A stretch of DNA of 64,000 bases from JALHNF01 sp031972295 (GTDB lineage: Bacteria > Patescibacteriota > Minisyncoccia > Phycocordibacterales > UBA5272): NCBI GenBank assembly GCA_031972295.1, contig DALYEZ010000003.1:1-64000 (forward strand). Reading direction: 5' to 3'. This document shows, piece after piece, positions 8,097 to 16,764 of this stretch. The notes below the pieces were generated by a model, which was not told the origin of the DNA, made no database searches, and was given only the letters and a program-made list of their open reading frames with translations. The translations under genes were made by a program, and so were the position numbers. The number at the start of each line of letters is the position of its first letter. Position 1 is the first letter of the stretch.

Positions 8097-9146
8097 ATGA
8101 AGACAGTCTTTATTACCGGTGGAGCAGGATATGTGGGCGCAATGCTGTGCGACCAGTTTTCCAAACGTGCTAACGTAGAAAAGATTATCACTATCGACAA
8201 AGAACCAGAAACAGATCTGACAAAAGGAAATGCGAAGATTTTGTACATACAACATAATCTTGCTGATGATGGATGGCAGACTATTGTTAATGAGCATAAG
8301 CCGTCGATTATTATCCATACCGCCTGGCAAATTCGTGAAATCTACGGCAATCGGCCTCTTTCATGGAAATGGAATATTGAAGGGTCAGATAAAGTTTTTG
8401 ACTTTGCTTTTTCGCGTGAGTATGTAGAGCGTCTTACATATTTTTCTACAGTTGCTTCATATGGTGCATTTGCCGAGAATACGCTTGAACATCGTTTTAC
8501 TGAAGATGAACCGTTTCGAAAGACAAACTATTTGTATGCCGAAGAGAAACGAATAGCTGAAGAACATTTACAAGAAAAATACCAAAAGCATCGAGCAGAA
8601 GGAAAGAAACTTCCACAAGTTTCAATTATTCGTCCAGCCGCAATCACTGGTCCCAGAGGCCGCTATGAACGCATTCGTTTCGGTCTGTACGGTATCTTAA
8701 AGAATCAACTAAAACAAAGCTTTATTCACAGGATTCTTTCGTATGTGACGGTATTTGTTCCGGTAACTAAAAAATGGCTGCGACAGTATGTTCACGAAGA
8801 TGATATTACTGATATTGTGGAACTCTTTTCGTTTGGTAATGTAAGTCACGAATATGAAGTGTTTAATGCCTGTCCGTCCGGTGACGTGATTCTTGCTCGA
8901 GACATGGCTCAGATTGTAGGGAAAACCCCTGTCCGGATTCATCCGTATTTGATTCGAGTAGCGTTCTTCTTTTTTTGGCATCTAACCCGAGGCAGAATTC
9001 CAACAGCGGAAGGGAGCTGGAAAGGGTACTCATACCCAATTGCGGTAGATGGTTCAAAAATTACAAAAATGTACAGCTATCAGTACAAAATGCCTTCCAC
9101 TGAAGCGTTTGTAAAAAACGAAGGACGGTACAAAGTTGATTTGTAA
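8097..9146 (+). CDS. NAD-dependent epimerase/dehydratase (extended SDR)
   Basis: 349 aa, normal for the extended short-chain dehydrogenase family. The Rossmann motif TGGAGYVG lies at residues 7-14 and the catalytic YAEEK (Y-x3-K) follows NYL near residue 145. Such enzymes epimerise or dehydrate nucleotide sugars and could feed the glycosyltransferases at 3245-7045; the exact substrate is not visible. The open frame extends 14 codons upstream, but those codons overlap the preceding terminator, so the ATG at 8097 is the start. No Shine-Dalgarno is visible, in line with a leaderless or near-leaderless transcript. Confidence 0.85.
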   Translation: MKTVFITGGAGYVGAMLCDQFSKRANVEKIITIDKEPETDLTKGNAKILYIQHNLADDGWQTIVNEHKPSIIIHTAWQIREIYGNRPLSWKWNIEGSDKVFDFAFSREYVERLTYFSTVASYGAFAENTLEHRFTEDEPFRKTNYLYAEEKRIAEEHLQEKYQKHRAEGKKLPQVSIIRPAAITGPRGRYERIRFGLYGILKNQLKQSFIHRILSYVTVFVPVTKKWLRQYVHEDDITDIVELFSFGNVSHEYEVFNACPSGDVILARDMAQIVGKTPVRIHPYLIRVAFFFFWHLTRGRIPTAEGSWKGYSYPIAVDGSKITKMYSYQYKMPSTEAFVKNEGRYKVDL

Positions 9147-9196
9147 GAGGTTATTCAGACTTGTGTTTTTAGCATTTTTGTGTAATTATATGCCCC

Positions 9197-9847
9197 ATGA
9201 TTACACTTTCAGCAACGACGCGAGACGCGTTCCCAACAGTGCAAAAAGCACGTGAGGCCGGATTCATTCCTGCTGTATTTTACGGTTCACACAAAGCATC
9301 GACCTCTATTTTTGTTTCTCAAGCACTTTTCACTAAAACTCTTAAAGATGCTGGAGAATCAACTCTTATCACTATTGATACTGGCTCTGATAAAGTTTCA
9401 GCCCTCATTCATGACGTGCAGTTTGACCCGGTAACAGATCGAGCGATCCATGTTGACTTCTACGCAGTTGATGCAAATGAAAAACTAGAGGTTGGTGTCA
9501 AACTCGAATTCGTTGGTGTTTCTGAAGCGGTGAAAAGTCTTGGTGGAACTTTGGTGAAAGTAACCCATGAAATCGAAGTAGAGTGTCTTCCTAAAGATCT
9601 TCCACATGAGATCGTTGTTGATATTTCAAAACTCGAAAATCTTGACAGTGTTATCACTGTTGCTGACCTCACACTTCCAGCCGGAGTAGTTGCAAAAGCG
9701 TCTTCAGACGAAGTTATCGCATCAATTGCTGTTGGAAAAGAAGAAGATCTTTCAGCTCCAGTTGCGAGTCTTGACCTTGAGGCTATTGAAGTAGAAAAGA
9801 AGGGTAAGAAGGATGAGGAAGGAGCAGAAGCTCCTGCTGCGGAGTAA
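9197..9847 (+). CDS. rplY: 50S ribosomal protein bL25 (long CTC form)
   Basis: 216 aa. The N-terminal 5S-rRNA-binding L25 domain (about residues 1-90) is recognisable by REAGFIPAVFYGSHKAST and VQFDPVTDRAIHVDFYAV. It is followed by the CTC-type C-terminal beta domain (VGVKLEFVGVSEAVKSLGG to about residue 185) and an acidic/lysine tail ending AEAPAAE. bL25 binds 5S rRNA in the central protuberance. An AT-rich -10-like TAATTAT lies just before the ATG and there is no Shine-Dalgarno. The terminator at 9869 makes it monocistronic. Confidence 0.95.
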   Translation: MITLSATTRDAFPTVQKAREAGFIPAVFYGSHKASTSIFVSQALFTKTLKDAGESTLITIDTGSDKVSALIHDVQFDPVTDRAIHVDFYAVDANEKLEVGVKLEFVGVSEAVKSLGGTLVKVTHEIEVECLPKDLPHEIVVDISKLENLDSVITVADLTLPAGVVAKASSDEVIASIAVGKEEDLSAPVASLDLEAIEVEKKGKKDEEGAEAPAAE

Positions 9848-9868
9848 GTTTTCTAAGTCACACCTAGA

Positions 9869-9905
9869 TAAAACAGCCGTTACTATGAGTATAGACGGCT
9901 GTTTT
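9869..9905 (+). terminator. Terminator of rplY
   Basis: AAAACAGCCGT pairs with ACGGCTGTTTT around a 14-base loop. Its T-run runs within two bases into the -10 TATACT (9908-9913) of the next gene. Confidence 0.88.
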
Positions 9906-9920
9906 GCTATACTAAAAATT

Positions 9921-11264
9921 ATGAACATTTCCTTGAAAGCTTTTTTGATTCCGCTTTTGTTTGCCAGTACTCTTTCTCTTCAGGTAACAAGTGCTCAACA
10001 AGCATGTCCTACCACAAGTCCTGAAAAAGAGATTTGTGAAGCAAAATTACGTGAAGAACTTGCAAAAGTTGAAGCTGAAATCGCTGAAAAACAAAACCAG
10101 ATAAAAGAAACACAGGCCGAAGCAAAAACCCTTAAAGGTGATATTTCTGTATTGAACAATAAAATAGATCAGTCTGCGCTTAAGATTAAGTCCCACGGCA
10201 TTGTTATTAATAAAATTACCGGTGAAATTTCCACAAAAGAATCTACAATTAAGCAGCTTGATCAGAAGTTAGACCGTCAACGTGCTGCGCTTGCCCAGAT
10301 ACTTCGTCGAAGCGAGGAAATTGAAAATACATCTCTTATTGAAGGGGCATTAAGAAAACAGGCACTTTCAGATTTTGTACTACAAGCAGAAGAGTATCGT
10401 TCAGTACAGCTTGCAATGAAGGATACATTTGAAGAAGTAAGAGAAACAAAAGAAGAAACTAAAGAGGTAAAGGAATCTCTGGAGACAAAGAAGACTGAAC
10501 AAGAAAAATTAAAGATTCAACAAGAGGTTGAGCGAAAAAAAGCTGAACAAAACAAGCAGGTGAAAGCAGTGGTATTAAAAGAGACACAAGGTAAAGAAAG
10601 TGTTTACCAAAAAGATTTAAAAGAAAAGCAGGCTAAAGCTGCAGAAATTCGAAATGCACTTTTTGCCCTCCGTGATGCAAGTGCGATTAAATTCGGTGAT
10701 GCGTTGCAATATGCAAATGAAGCGTTTGAAGTAACAGGTGTTCGTCCAGCGTTTATTCTAGCTATTCTTACGCAAGAATCAAACTTAGGAAAAAATACTG
10801 GACGGTGTTACTTGAAAAGTGTCGATGGCTCCGGTGTGAACACAAGTGGAACTACATTTAAAAATGTGATGAGCCCAACCCGCGACGTACCTCCGTACTT
10901 AGAGGTTGCAAAAGAACTCGGTTTTGATCCGTTTGAGCGACTCATCTCCTGTCCACTTAATGTTGGTTGGGGAGGAGCTATGGGGCCTGCGCAGTTTATT
11001 GCTTCAACTTGGAAAGGATACAAGGCAAAAGTTGCAGCTGCTGAAGGTAAGGCAACAGCAAATCCATGGTTGCCTCGAGACGCCATCATGGCATCCGCTT
11101 TTCTTCATAAAGATAATGGTGCTGTGACCGATGAACGTAATGCCGCTTGTCGATATTATTCAGGACGGGCATGTTCGAGTATTTCAAATTCATACGGAAA
11201 TAGTGTTGTGGCGCTTGCCAAGAAGATTCAGGCAGAGCAAATCAACCCGTTGCAAGGCTTCTAG
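9921..11264 (+). CDS. Secreted lytic transglycosylase with long coiled coil
   Basis: 447 aa. Signal peptide (residues 1 to about 25, ending VTSAQQ), then a charged coiled coil over about residues 35-260 (EEL.KVEAEIAEKQNQIKE, many K/E/Q heptads) as in PcsB/EnvC-type hydrolase partners. The C-terminal SLT/MltB-like domain has ILAILTQESNLGKNTG (catalytic Glu in QES), GGAMGPAQFIASTWK and NPWLPRDAIMASAFL. The enzyme would cut glycan strands outside the membrane during growth or division. The start is ATG 9921, with TATACT ending 7 bases upstream; an upstream in-frame extension runs through the terminator and is rejected. Confidence 0.88.
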   Translation: MNISLKAFLIPLLFASTLSLQVTSAQQACPTTSPEKEICEAKLREELAKVEAEIAEKQNQIKETQAEAKTLKGDISVLNNKIDQSALKIKSHGIVINKITGEISTKESTIKQLDQKLDRQRAALAQILRRSEEIENTSLIEGALRKQALSDFVLQAEEYRSVQLAMKDTFEEVRETKEETKEVKESLETKKTEQEKLKIQQEVERKKAEQNKQVKAVVLKETQGKESVYQKDLKEKQAKAAEIRNALFALRDASAIKFGDALQYANEAFEVTGVRPAFILAILTQESNLGKNTGRCYLKSVDGSGVNTSGTTFKNVMSPTRDVPPYLEVAKELGFDPFERLISCPLNVGWGGAMGPAQFIASTWKGYKAKVAAAEGKATANPWLPRDAIMASAFLHKDNGAVTDERNAACRYYSGRACSSISNSYGNSVVALAKKIQAEQINPLQGF

Positions 11265-11285
11265 TTTCGTGGTATATTGGCACGC

Positions 11286-11555
11286 ATGAAGAAAGACGTA
11301 CATCCAAACAATTTTCGCCCAGTACTCTTTATTGACACCACAAATGGTGCTCAGTTTTTGATTAGTTCAACAGTTGAGTCAAAAGAAACTGGCGTATACG
11401 AGAAAGATAAAAAAGAATATCCTGTGTGCCGTGTAGAAATTTCAAGCTCAACACATCCTTTTTATACTGGTCAGGACGTAGTACTCGACACCGCTGGACG
11501 AGTAGACAAGTTCAAGAAACGACAAGAAGCAACTAACGCAAAGAAGTCAAAGTAA
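11286..11555 (+). CDS. rpmE2: 50S ribosomal protein bL31 (type B, zinc-free)
   Basis: 89 aa. MKKDVHPNNFRPVLFIDTT and VEISSSTHPFYTGQD match the B-type bL31, which lacks the zinc-binding cysteines of the A type; the single Cys here (YPVCRVE) is not part of a zinc site. The tail is lysine-rich. bL31 helps bridge the two ribosomal subunits. TATATT (11273-11278) ends 7 bases before the ATG, so the mRNA is probably leaderless. The open frame three codons longer would place its start inside the promoter. Confidence 0.93.
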   Translation: MKKDVHPNNFRPVLFIDTTNGAQFLISSTVESKETGVYEKDKKEYPVCRVEISSSTHPFYTGQDVVLDTAGRVDKFKKRQEATNAKKSK

Positions 11556-11604
11556 ATGCGTATCCACAAACATCGCTCACTTTCGGGGCGATTTTTGTAT
11601 TATT

Positions 11605-12585
11605 ATGATCGACGAATTTAAGAAAAATTTTAAAACAGCATACCTTGCAGAGGAGTATGTGCGATTAGAAAAAGAAGAAAGTGAACTCGAAGCATTGCTC
11701 GCGAGTGATGTGTCTATGGGAGAACTTGTGTCTGAAGAAAAAGCACGCACAGCTTCCCGTAAACAAGAACTTCTATCTCAAATGCAACAGATTGTTGATA
11801 AGGATAAAGAAGAGGAAGAGATTCCGAAAGTTATTATCATGGAAATTGCTGCCGGTGCAGGTGGAGACGAGTCGGCACTTTTTGCGCTTGATCTAACAAC
11901 CATGTATACAGGCTTTGCGGAGACGAAAGGGTGGACCACGAACATTGTTGACAGTTCACTTTCGGACAATGGGGGTTACAAAGATGTGTCGATTGAAATC
12001 AAAGGAAAAGACGCGTATGAGTATTTACGTTATGAAACGGGAGTACATCGGGTACAGCGCGTGCCAGAAACAGAAAAAAACGGACGCGTACATACTTCAA
12101 CAGTAACGGTCGCGATTACTCCTGTGCGAGAAAAGTCAGTGCTCGTGGTTCCTCCTGGTGATATTGAAATGGAAACGTCGCGTTCAGGTGGCGCTGGTGG
12201 GCAAAACGTGAATAAAGTTGAAACTGCGGTGCGGCTCATTCACAAACCAACAGGTCTTGCGGTACGGTGTACTATTGAGCGAAGTCAGTTGAAGAACCGC
12301 GAACGAGCCATGCAAATGCTCTTGGCGAAACTCGAACAACTTAAGGCAGAAGGTGAAGCAAAGAAATCCTCAGATGATAAGCGTGCTCAAGTGGGAACAG
12401 GAAGTCGATCGGAAAAAATTCGTACGTACAACTATCTCCAAGACCGCATTACAGATCATAGAATCAAGGAATCATGGCACTCATTGCCTCGGATTATGGA
12501 AGGGCAGGCGGGGCCTATTTTCGACGCACTTCGTGCTGCGGCTCAAAATGGAGGGGTTGGAAGTGCTGAAGAAAGTGATGAATAA
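11605..12585 (+). CDS. prfA: Peptide chain release factor 1
   Basis: 326 aa, about 30 shorter than typical RF1, with the loss at the N-terminal helical domain. The stop-codon recognition tripeptide is P-x-T (RVPETEKNGRVHTS), which marks RF1 (UAA/UAG) rather than RF2. The peptidyl-tRNA hydrolysis motif is in SGGAGGQNVNKVETAVRL. The usual neighbour prmC, which methylates the GGQ glutamine, is not next to it. The gene is followed by rpsB and tsf. TATTAT lies almost on top of the ATG, so the promoter is not resolved. Confidence 0.96.
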   Translation: MIDEFKKNFKTAYLAEEYVRLEKEESELEALLASDVSMGELVSEEKARTASRKQELLSQMQQIVDKDKEEEEIPKVIIMEIAAGAGGDESALFALDLTTMYTGFAETKGWTTNIVDSSLSDNGGYKDVSIEIKGKDAYEYLRYETGVHRVQRVPETEKNGRVHTSTVTVAITPVREKSVLVVPPGDIEMETSRSGGAGGQNVNKVETAVRLIHKPTGLAVRCTIERSQLKNRERAMQMLLAKLEQLKAEGEAKKSSDDKRAQVGTGSRSEKIRTYNYLQDRITDHRIKESWHSLPRIMEGQAGPIFDALRAAAQNGGVGSAEESDE

Positions 12586-12665
12586 GGTCCTACAGACGGT
12601 CTAGAAGCTACCCAGAGGAGTCTTGAATTTTGACAAGATATCTGATACTATTGCCCAATAATTAT

Positions 12666-13364
12666 ATGAACACACAGGGAACTCTTATCGATGGAATGGT
12701 TGCAGCAGGGGCACATTACGGCTATACCCGCACCCGACGACATCCTTCAATCCGACAGTTTTTGTATGCTACAAAAGATCGTAGTGACCTTATTGACCTC
12801 TCTAAGACTTCTACGCAACTTGAAACAGCGATTAAAGTAATGGCGGAAGCGATTCGTGGTGGTAAACAAATTCTTTTTTCTGGAAACAAGCCAGAGGCAC
12901 AGCAAATCACAAAGGAGATCGCCCTTGCTCTTCGTATGCCATATGCAACAAACCGATGGATCGGTGGAACCCTTACAAACTTTGGAGAAATCAAGAAACG
13001 AATCGAGAAACTTCAAGATCTTTTAGATAAAAAAGAAAAGGGAGAGCTTTCTGTGTACACAAAGAAAGAGCGACTTCTTATTGACCGAAGTATTGAAAAA
13101 ATGGATCAGAGTTTCGGAGGTCTTTCTGAAATGAAGCAGCTTCCAGCGGTACTTTTTGTTGTTGACTCACTTGCTGAAGATACGGCAGTAAAAGAAGCAA
13201 ATTTCATGCACATTCCTGTTATCTCTATTTCGAACACCGACTGTAATGTGAACATGGTTGATTATCCTATTGTTGCAAACGACGCGTCACAAGCAAGTCT
13301 TAAGTTTTTCTTGACTCATATCGAAAACGCACTTAAAGACGCACGTACACCTGAGGCGAAGTAA
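12666..13364 (+). CDS. rpsB: 30S ribosomal protein uS2
   Basis: 232 aa, normal length. Typical stretches include GAHYGYTRTRRHPSIRQFLY, FSGNKPEAQQITKEIA, NRWIGGTLTNFGEIKKR and the C-terminal IPVISISNTDC. uS2 joins the small subunit late in assembly. Start ATG 12666; an upstream in-frame ATG 36 bases earlier lies on the promoter-like GATACTAT. It is paired with tsf, as in most bacteria. Confidence 0.97.
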   Translation: MNTQGTLIDGMVAAGAHYGYTRTRRHPSIRQFLYATKDRSDLIDLSKTSTQLETAIKVMAEAIRGGKQILFSGNKPEAQQITKEIALALRMPYATNRWIGGTLTNFGEIKKRIEKLQDLLDKKEKGELSVYTKKERLLIDRSIEKMDQSFGGLSEMKQLPAVLFVVDSLAEDTAVKEANFMHIPVISISNTDCNVNMVDYPIVANDASQASLKFFLTHIENALKDARTPEAK

Positions 13365-13387
13365 TTTTTGCGGTATACTATATTCCT

Positions 13388-13927
13388 ATGACTATTTCTA
13401 TTGAAGCAGTAAAAGAGCTCCGTGAAAAAACAGGTATTTCTATTGCAGAGTGTCGCAAAGCACTCGAGGAAACACAAGGAGATATGGATAAGGCACTCGG
13501 ATTCCTCAAAGAACGAAGTGCTATTACTGCGGCCAAGAAGTCAGATCGAGAACTTGGAAGTCATGCTGTAGCTGCATATATTCACCCAACAGGTGGTATG
13601 GGTGTACTTGTTGACTTGATGTGCGAGACAGATTTTGTATCTCAGAATGAAGAGATTAAGGCTCTTGCCAAAGATATTGCTATGCAGGTCGCTTCAATGA
13701 ATCCGCTTGTTATTAAACGGGAAGATATCACGGAAGATATGATGGCAACACTCAAGGCTGAACTTGAAGAAGGTGCTGATATCGAAACAAAAATAAAAGA
13801 AGTTACGCTTTTTGAGCAACCTTTTATCAAGAATCCTGAAATGACCGTTCAAAATCTTGTTGCGCAAGCAATTCAAAAATTTGGAGAGAACGTTGTGGTA
13901 GCGCACATGACTCGCTTTGGTAACTAG
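13388..13927 (+). CDS. tsf: Elongation factor Ts, short form
   Basis: 179 aa against 280-300 in E. coli. The N-terminal UBA-like module and EF-Tu-contacting region are intact (VKELREKTGISIAECRKALE, then SHAVAAYIHPTGGMGVLVDL and CETDFVSQNEEIKALA). The shortening removes part of the C-terminal half, as in mitochondrial and chloroplast-type short EF-Ts. It recycles EF-Tu by releasing GDP. TATACT (13374-13379) ends 8 bases before the ATG, so it has its own, probably leaderless, transcript besides read-through from rpsB. Confidence 0.95.
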   Translation: MTISIEAVKELREKTGISIAECRKALEETQGDMDKALGFLKERSAITAAKKSDRELGSHAVAAYIHPTGGMGVLVDLMCETDFVSQNEEIKALAKDIAMQVASMNPLVIKREDITEDMMATLKAELEEGADIETKIKEVTLFEQPFIKNPEMTVQNLVAQAIQKFGENVVVAHMTRFGN

Positions 13928-13945
13928 CGAGTCGGTCAACACAAT

Positions 13946-14335
13946 ATGCTTCCATATATTTTTATTGGGTGTGGCATAATGGTATTGGTTACTTTATCTG
14001 TAGCGTTGACTCGACGTGCGAAAGTAGTTGAGACGGGTATTGTAGATGAGTTATACGGTGAATATGGAGGCTTAGGAGAAGTCTATATGTATCTGTACTC
14101 AATATACAGAAACATTCTACGAACGGCAGGGGCACTTAAAAAACTTGCATTTCAGTATATTTTCCATATACTAGTTCGAGTGCTCTATTACGTAAAGGAT
14201 TTTGCAAATGGCGCATATGCATTTGCTCGAAATCAGTTCGTAAAAAATGCGGTAAAAAGCAAGGTTTCAGTTTCGTTTTTCTGGACTCATTTAAAAGAGT
14301 ATAAAAAACAAATTGAGAAAGAACAAAAAGAATAG
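13946..14335 (+). CDS. Small membrane protein, unknown
   Basis: 129 aa. One clear N-terminal membrane segment (about residues 3-23, MLPYIFIGCGIMVLVTLSVAL) and a second weakly hydrophobic aromatic-rich stretch in the middle (about 65-95). The C-terminus is basic. It begins 18 bases after tsf and ends 4 bases before tRNA-Thr, so it is probably the last cistron of the tsf transcript. I do not recognise a family. Confidence 0.65.
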   Translation: MLPYIFIGCGIMVLVTLSVALTRRAKVVETGIVDELYGEYGGLGEVYMYLYSIYRNILRTAGALKKLAFQYIFHILVRVLYYVKDFANGAYAFARNQFVKNAVKSKVSVSFFWTHLKEYKKQIEKEQKE

Positions 14336-14339
14336 AATT

Positions 14340-14412
14340 GCCGCTTTAGCTCAGTTGGTAGAGCAACGGTTTTGTAAACCGTAGGTCGTCAGTTCGAATC
14401 TGACAAGCGGCT
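14340..14412 (+). tRNA. tRNA-Thr (anticodon TGT)
   Basis: Full cloverleaf: acceptor GCCGCTT/AAGCGGC, D arm GCTC/GAGC, anticodon loop TTTGTAA with stem ACGGT/ACCGT, T loop TTCGAAT. Discriminator T73; CCA is not encoded. A terminator follows at 14419. Confidence 0.95.
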
Positions 14413-14418
14413 CTAGAA

Positions 14419-14454
14419 AAAAGAAAAACACTTCCATGGAAGTGTTTTTCTTTT
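14419..14454. terminator. Terminator after tRNA-Thr
   Basis: AAGAAAAACACTTCC pairs with GGAAGTGTTTTTCTT around a palindromic centre. A and T runs on both sides let it serve the convergent gene at 14472 as well. Confidence 0.88.
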
Positions 14455-14471
14455 AAATAACCCTGATGTCT

Positions 14472-15146
14472 TTACTTCTTTTTTGGCGTGCTTGTAGCTG
14501 AGGTCGACGTTGCGCGGAGTGATTGCGGAAGGAATGAATTGAGTTCTTCTAGAGATTTGAATCCGTAATATGACTTACCTTGAAGCACAAGAGCAGGAAG
14601 GGTATTTTCTACCTTGTAGACGCTTAAAAGTGTTTTGATAGCAGAGAGATCAAGCTCGGCGTCAAATGAGTACACACGAAGGTCAGGATAGTTTTTACGT
14701 ACTTCGGTGAGGACATACCCTTGATTTTCACAGGTAGGGCAATTCTCTTTATTTCCGTACAGGTAAATAAGAAAGACCGTCTTTTTGCCACAGGTTTCAG
14801 AGAGGCGTTTACTTAAGAGATAGTCTTTAATTTGGAGAAGTGAATAATACTGTTTGAGGTAGAGTGTCTCGCTGTCTGCAAGGCCTCGTTCACTTTCAAG
14901 GCGAGTGAGCTTGTCGCCAAGTGCGCCGATCTCACCAGAGAGAATAGAATTGTCCACGTCACTACATTGTACTTCACGAAGAAGATCAAATTGTGTTTCT
15001 GATGAAAGAATGTCGAGTGCGATACGTTGTTCGATTGATTTGATGTTCTCGGACTTCTTGTTGCTTAAATAATCAGAAAGCAGAAACGCACCTCCAAAGA
15101 TGCTTACAGTAATAATGAATGAAAGAATGTATTTTGAAAATTGCAT
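14472..15146 (-). CDS. Membrane-anchored thioredoxin-like protein
   Basis: 224 aa. N-terminal membrane anchor (about residues 5-25), a helical stretch, then a thioredoxin-like fold with an active-site CPTC (in NKENCPTCENQGYVL) and the cis-proline region NTLPALVLQG. It lies outside the membrane and probably makes or breaks disulfides; the four-cysteine proteins of this window would be possible clients (inference). The C-terminus is a Ser/Thr-rich tail. It lies 15 bases downstream of the GT2 gene and may be co-transcribed with it. Confidence 0.75.
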   Translation of the reverse strand: MQFSKYILSFIITVSIFGGAFLLSDYLSNKKSENIKSIEQRIALDILSSETQFDLLREVQCSDVDNSILSGEIGALGDKLTRLESERGLADSETLYLKQYYSLLQIKDYLLSKRLSETCGKKTVFLIYLYGNKENCPTCENQGYVLTEVRKNYPDLRVYSFDAELDLSAIKTLLSVYKVENTLPALVLQGKSYYGFKSLEELNSFLPQSLRATSTSATSTPKKK

Positions 15147-15161
15147 GATTGTAATGTTGCT

Positions 15162-16394
15162 TTATCTCCAACTATTATGCTTTCCACGCAAAAGGTCAAT
15201 ACCTGCGCGCCAAAGCCAAAACGGAGCAAGGATTGGATAGACCACAAAGAACGAAACAAGCTCTAAAAGTGAGCCTCGTTCGCGGGTCATACGGATACCA
15301 AAGCTAATGAGTGTAAGGGTAATGACAAAGAGTAGTACCGCTAGAAGTGAGAGAGTGCTTGTGTCTATGTAAAACCAGTCAAAATTAAAGTTAGGTGGCG
15401 TGATTCCTGTCGCACTTACTTTTCCAATTTTCTCTCCAACCCATTGGCTAAAATGTATAACTGAGTACATGCTTATAAAAAGCGCAATGAAGTAGTAGAC
15501 AACTGCCATTGGGAGGATGAGCATACCAAGGTGTCCATACTGAACTCTAAAAAAAAGTTCACGATAGTCTATGAGGTTGAGAAGGTTTCCTTGCACCCAA
15601 CGAAGTCGTTGACGGAATAGTCTGTATGGTGTTGCAGGAGTTGTGGTGTAGACAAACGCACGTGGTGCATTACCAATTTTGTAGCCATGCTTATGCATGC
15701 GAAGGGCAATTTCAAAATCTTCGGTATTGTAGGCCTTTTTGTAAAGCCCTAGATCTTCGAACACTTTTCTTCGGAATATAGAGAATGGTCCAGGAGTCAC
15801 CTGAATAGCGCTTAAATCACCAAATATACGCTTAAGGAGGGCGCCAACGGTGTATTCAATCTTTTGTGCTCGTTGTATGAAAGTCTTTGGGGACTTCACA
15901 ATCATACACGGAGTCACTGCCATCATATCGGGATTTTGAAACACTTGAATTATTTCTTGAAGTGCGTTTTTGTCTACAAATGAGTCGGCATCAAGACAGC
16001 CAACGAGCTCTGCTGTTGTTTGGTTGATACCAAAATTTACAGCAGTATGTTTGCCACCATTTTCTTTGCTGAATATTTTTATTTGAGGTTCGTGCTCAAA
16101 CTCTTGGGCGATTGAGAGGGTATTGTCGGTACTGCCATCATCTATGACGAGAATTTCAAGTTTGTCTTTCGGGTAGTTGAGGGCGAGGAGGCTTTCAATG
16201 GTTCCACGAAGTGTTCGCTCTTCATTCCATACTGGTACGATGATACAGACTGAAAAAAGTGTCGGACCACCTTTTTTTACTTTTGTGAGTTTGTTCTCTT
16301 TTTTCTCAAAAAAGGTAATCAAAAGAAACACCTGAAAAAAGAGGGAAATGAAGATAATCCCGAGAATAATGACTTCCGGCGCACCTGAAAACAT
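15162..16394 (-). CDS. GT2-family processive glycosyltransferase (membrane)
   Basis: 410 aa. N-terminal membrane helix (about 5-28), then a GT-A domain with VPVWNEERTLRGTIESLL, the nucleotide-binding DDGSTDNT, the metal-binding DADS (GCLDADSFVD), TEDFEIALRMHKHGY and the processivity motif QRLRWVQGN. Two to three membrane helices follow. The layout matches PgaC/hyaluronan-synthase-type polymerases, which build a polysaccharide and export it. It is separate from the GT4 locus at 3245-7045. The upstream start region faces the cassette promoter at 16437. Confidence 0.88.
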   Translation of the reverse strand: MFSGAPEVIILGIIFISLFFQVFLLITFFEKKENKLTKVKKGGPTLFSVCIIVPVWNEERTLRGTIESLLALNYPKDKLEILVIDDGSTDNTLSIAQEFEHEPQIKIFSKENGGKHTAVNFGINQTTAELVGCLDADSFVDKNALQEIIQVFQNPDMMAVTPCMIVKSPKTFIQRAQKIEYTVGALLKRIFGDLSAIQVTPGPFSIFRRKVFEDLGLYKKAYNTEDFEIALRMHKHGYKIGNAPRAFVYTTTPATPYRLFRQRLRWVQGNLLNLIDYRELFFRVQYGHLGMLILPMAVVYYFIALFISMYSVIHFSQWVGEKIGKVSATGITPPNFNFDWFYIDTSTLSLLAVLLFVITLTLISFGIRMTRERGSLLELVSFFVVYPILAPFWLWRAGIDLLRGKHNSWR

Positions 16395-16436
16395 GTAGGG
16401 AACTATAGCATAATTTTGACATTTTTCAATTTTATG

Positions 16437-16469
16437 TTGACTTTGAATTATTTGTGTAGTACGAATGTA
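16437..16469 (+). promoter_or_regulatory. Cassette-type promoter TTGACT-17-TACGAATGTA
   Basis: TTGACT (16437-16442), a 17-base spacer, then TACGAATGTA (16460-16469). The same pair of boxes with exactly the same spacing is found before the genes at 21069 (minus) and 60274 (minus). The leader to the ATG at 16500 is about 25-30 bases and carries AAGGAGAAGG. Confidence 0.7.
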
Positions 16470-16499
16470 TTACCACCCGTAAGGGTTCTAAGGAGAAGG

Positions 16500-16694
16500 A
16501 TGGTGAAGAATACTTTTGGGGTGTTCCAGAATCAAAAAGGTGAATGGGTCCAATGGATTCATCTCCAGGAAGGATTCTTTCCTAATGAACATGGTTGGGT
16601 TAATCAAGCTATGGCTGGTCAGCCGTGTTGTTGGCACAAACTGATTAGCTTACCGATTTTGTCGGTCACTGATTGCTCGCACCCTCGTGTGTGA
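16500..16694 (+). CDS. Small orphan protein in a stand-alone cassette
   Basis: 64 aa, beginning MVKNTFGVFQNQKGEWVQW. Tryptophan- and histidine-rich with a CC pair (GQPCCWHKL); no signal peptide or membrane helix. The open frame runs 28 codons further upstream, but that part covers the promoter and the Shine-Dalgarno (AAGGAGAAGG, a few bases before the ATG), so ATG 16500 is the start. A terminator follows immediately. No family recognised. The shared promoter, leader, Shine-Dalgarno and terminator group it with the other cassette genes. Confidence 0.65.
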   Translation: MVKNTFGVFQNQKGEWVQWIHLQEGFFPNEHGWVNQAMAGQPCCWHKLISLPILSVTDCSHPRV

Positions 16695-16702
16695 AAGCAG
16701 AT

Positions 16703-16729
16703 GCCGGTACGCTATGCGTGCCGGCTTTT
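16703..16729 (+). terminator. Terminator of the 16500 cassette
   Basis: GCCGGTACGC (16703-16712) pairs with GCGTGCCGGC (16716-16725), followed by TTTT. Confidence 0.88.
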
Positions 16730-16764
16730 ATATTCAAAACTTTTCTGTATGTTAGTATAGAAAA

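Noticed and set aside
12353..12604. Open frame overlapping the end of prfA as a possible prmC fragment
   Set aside because: It is an out-of-frame shadow of prfA with no methyltransferase motif (NPPY).
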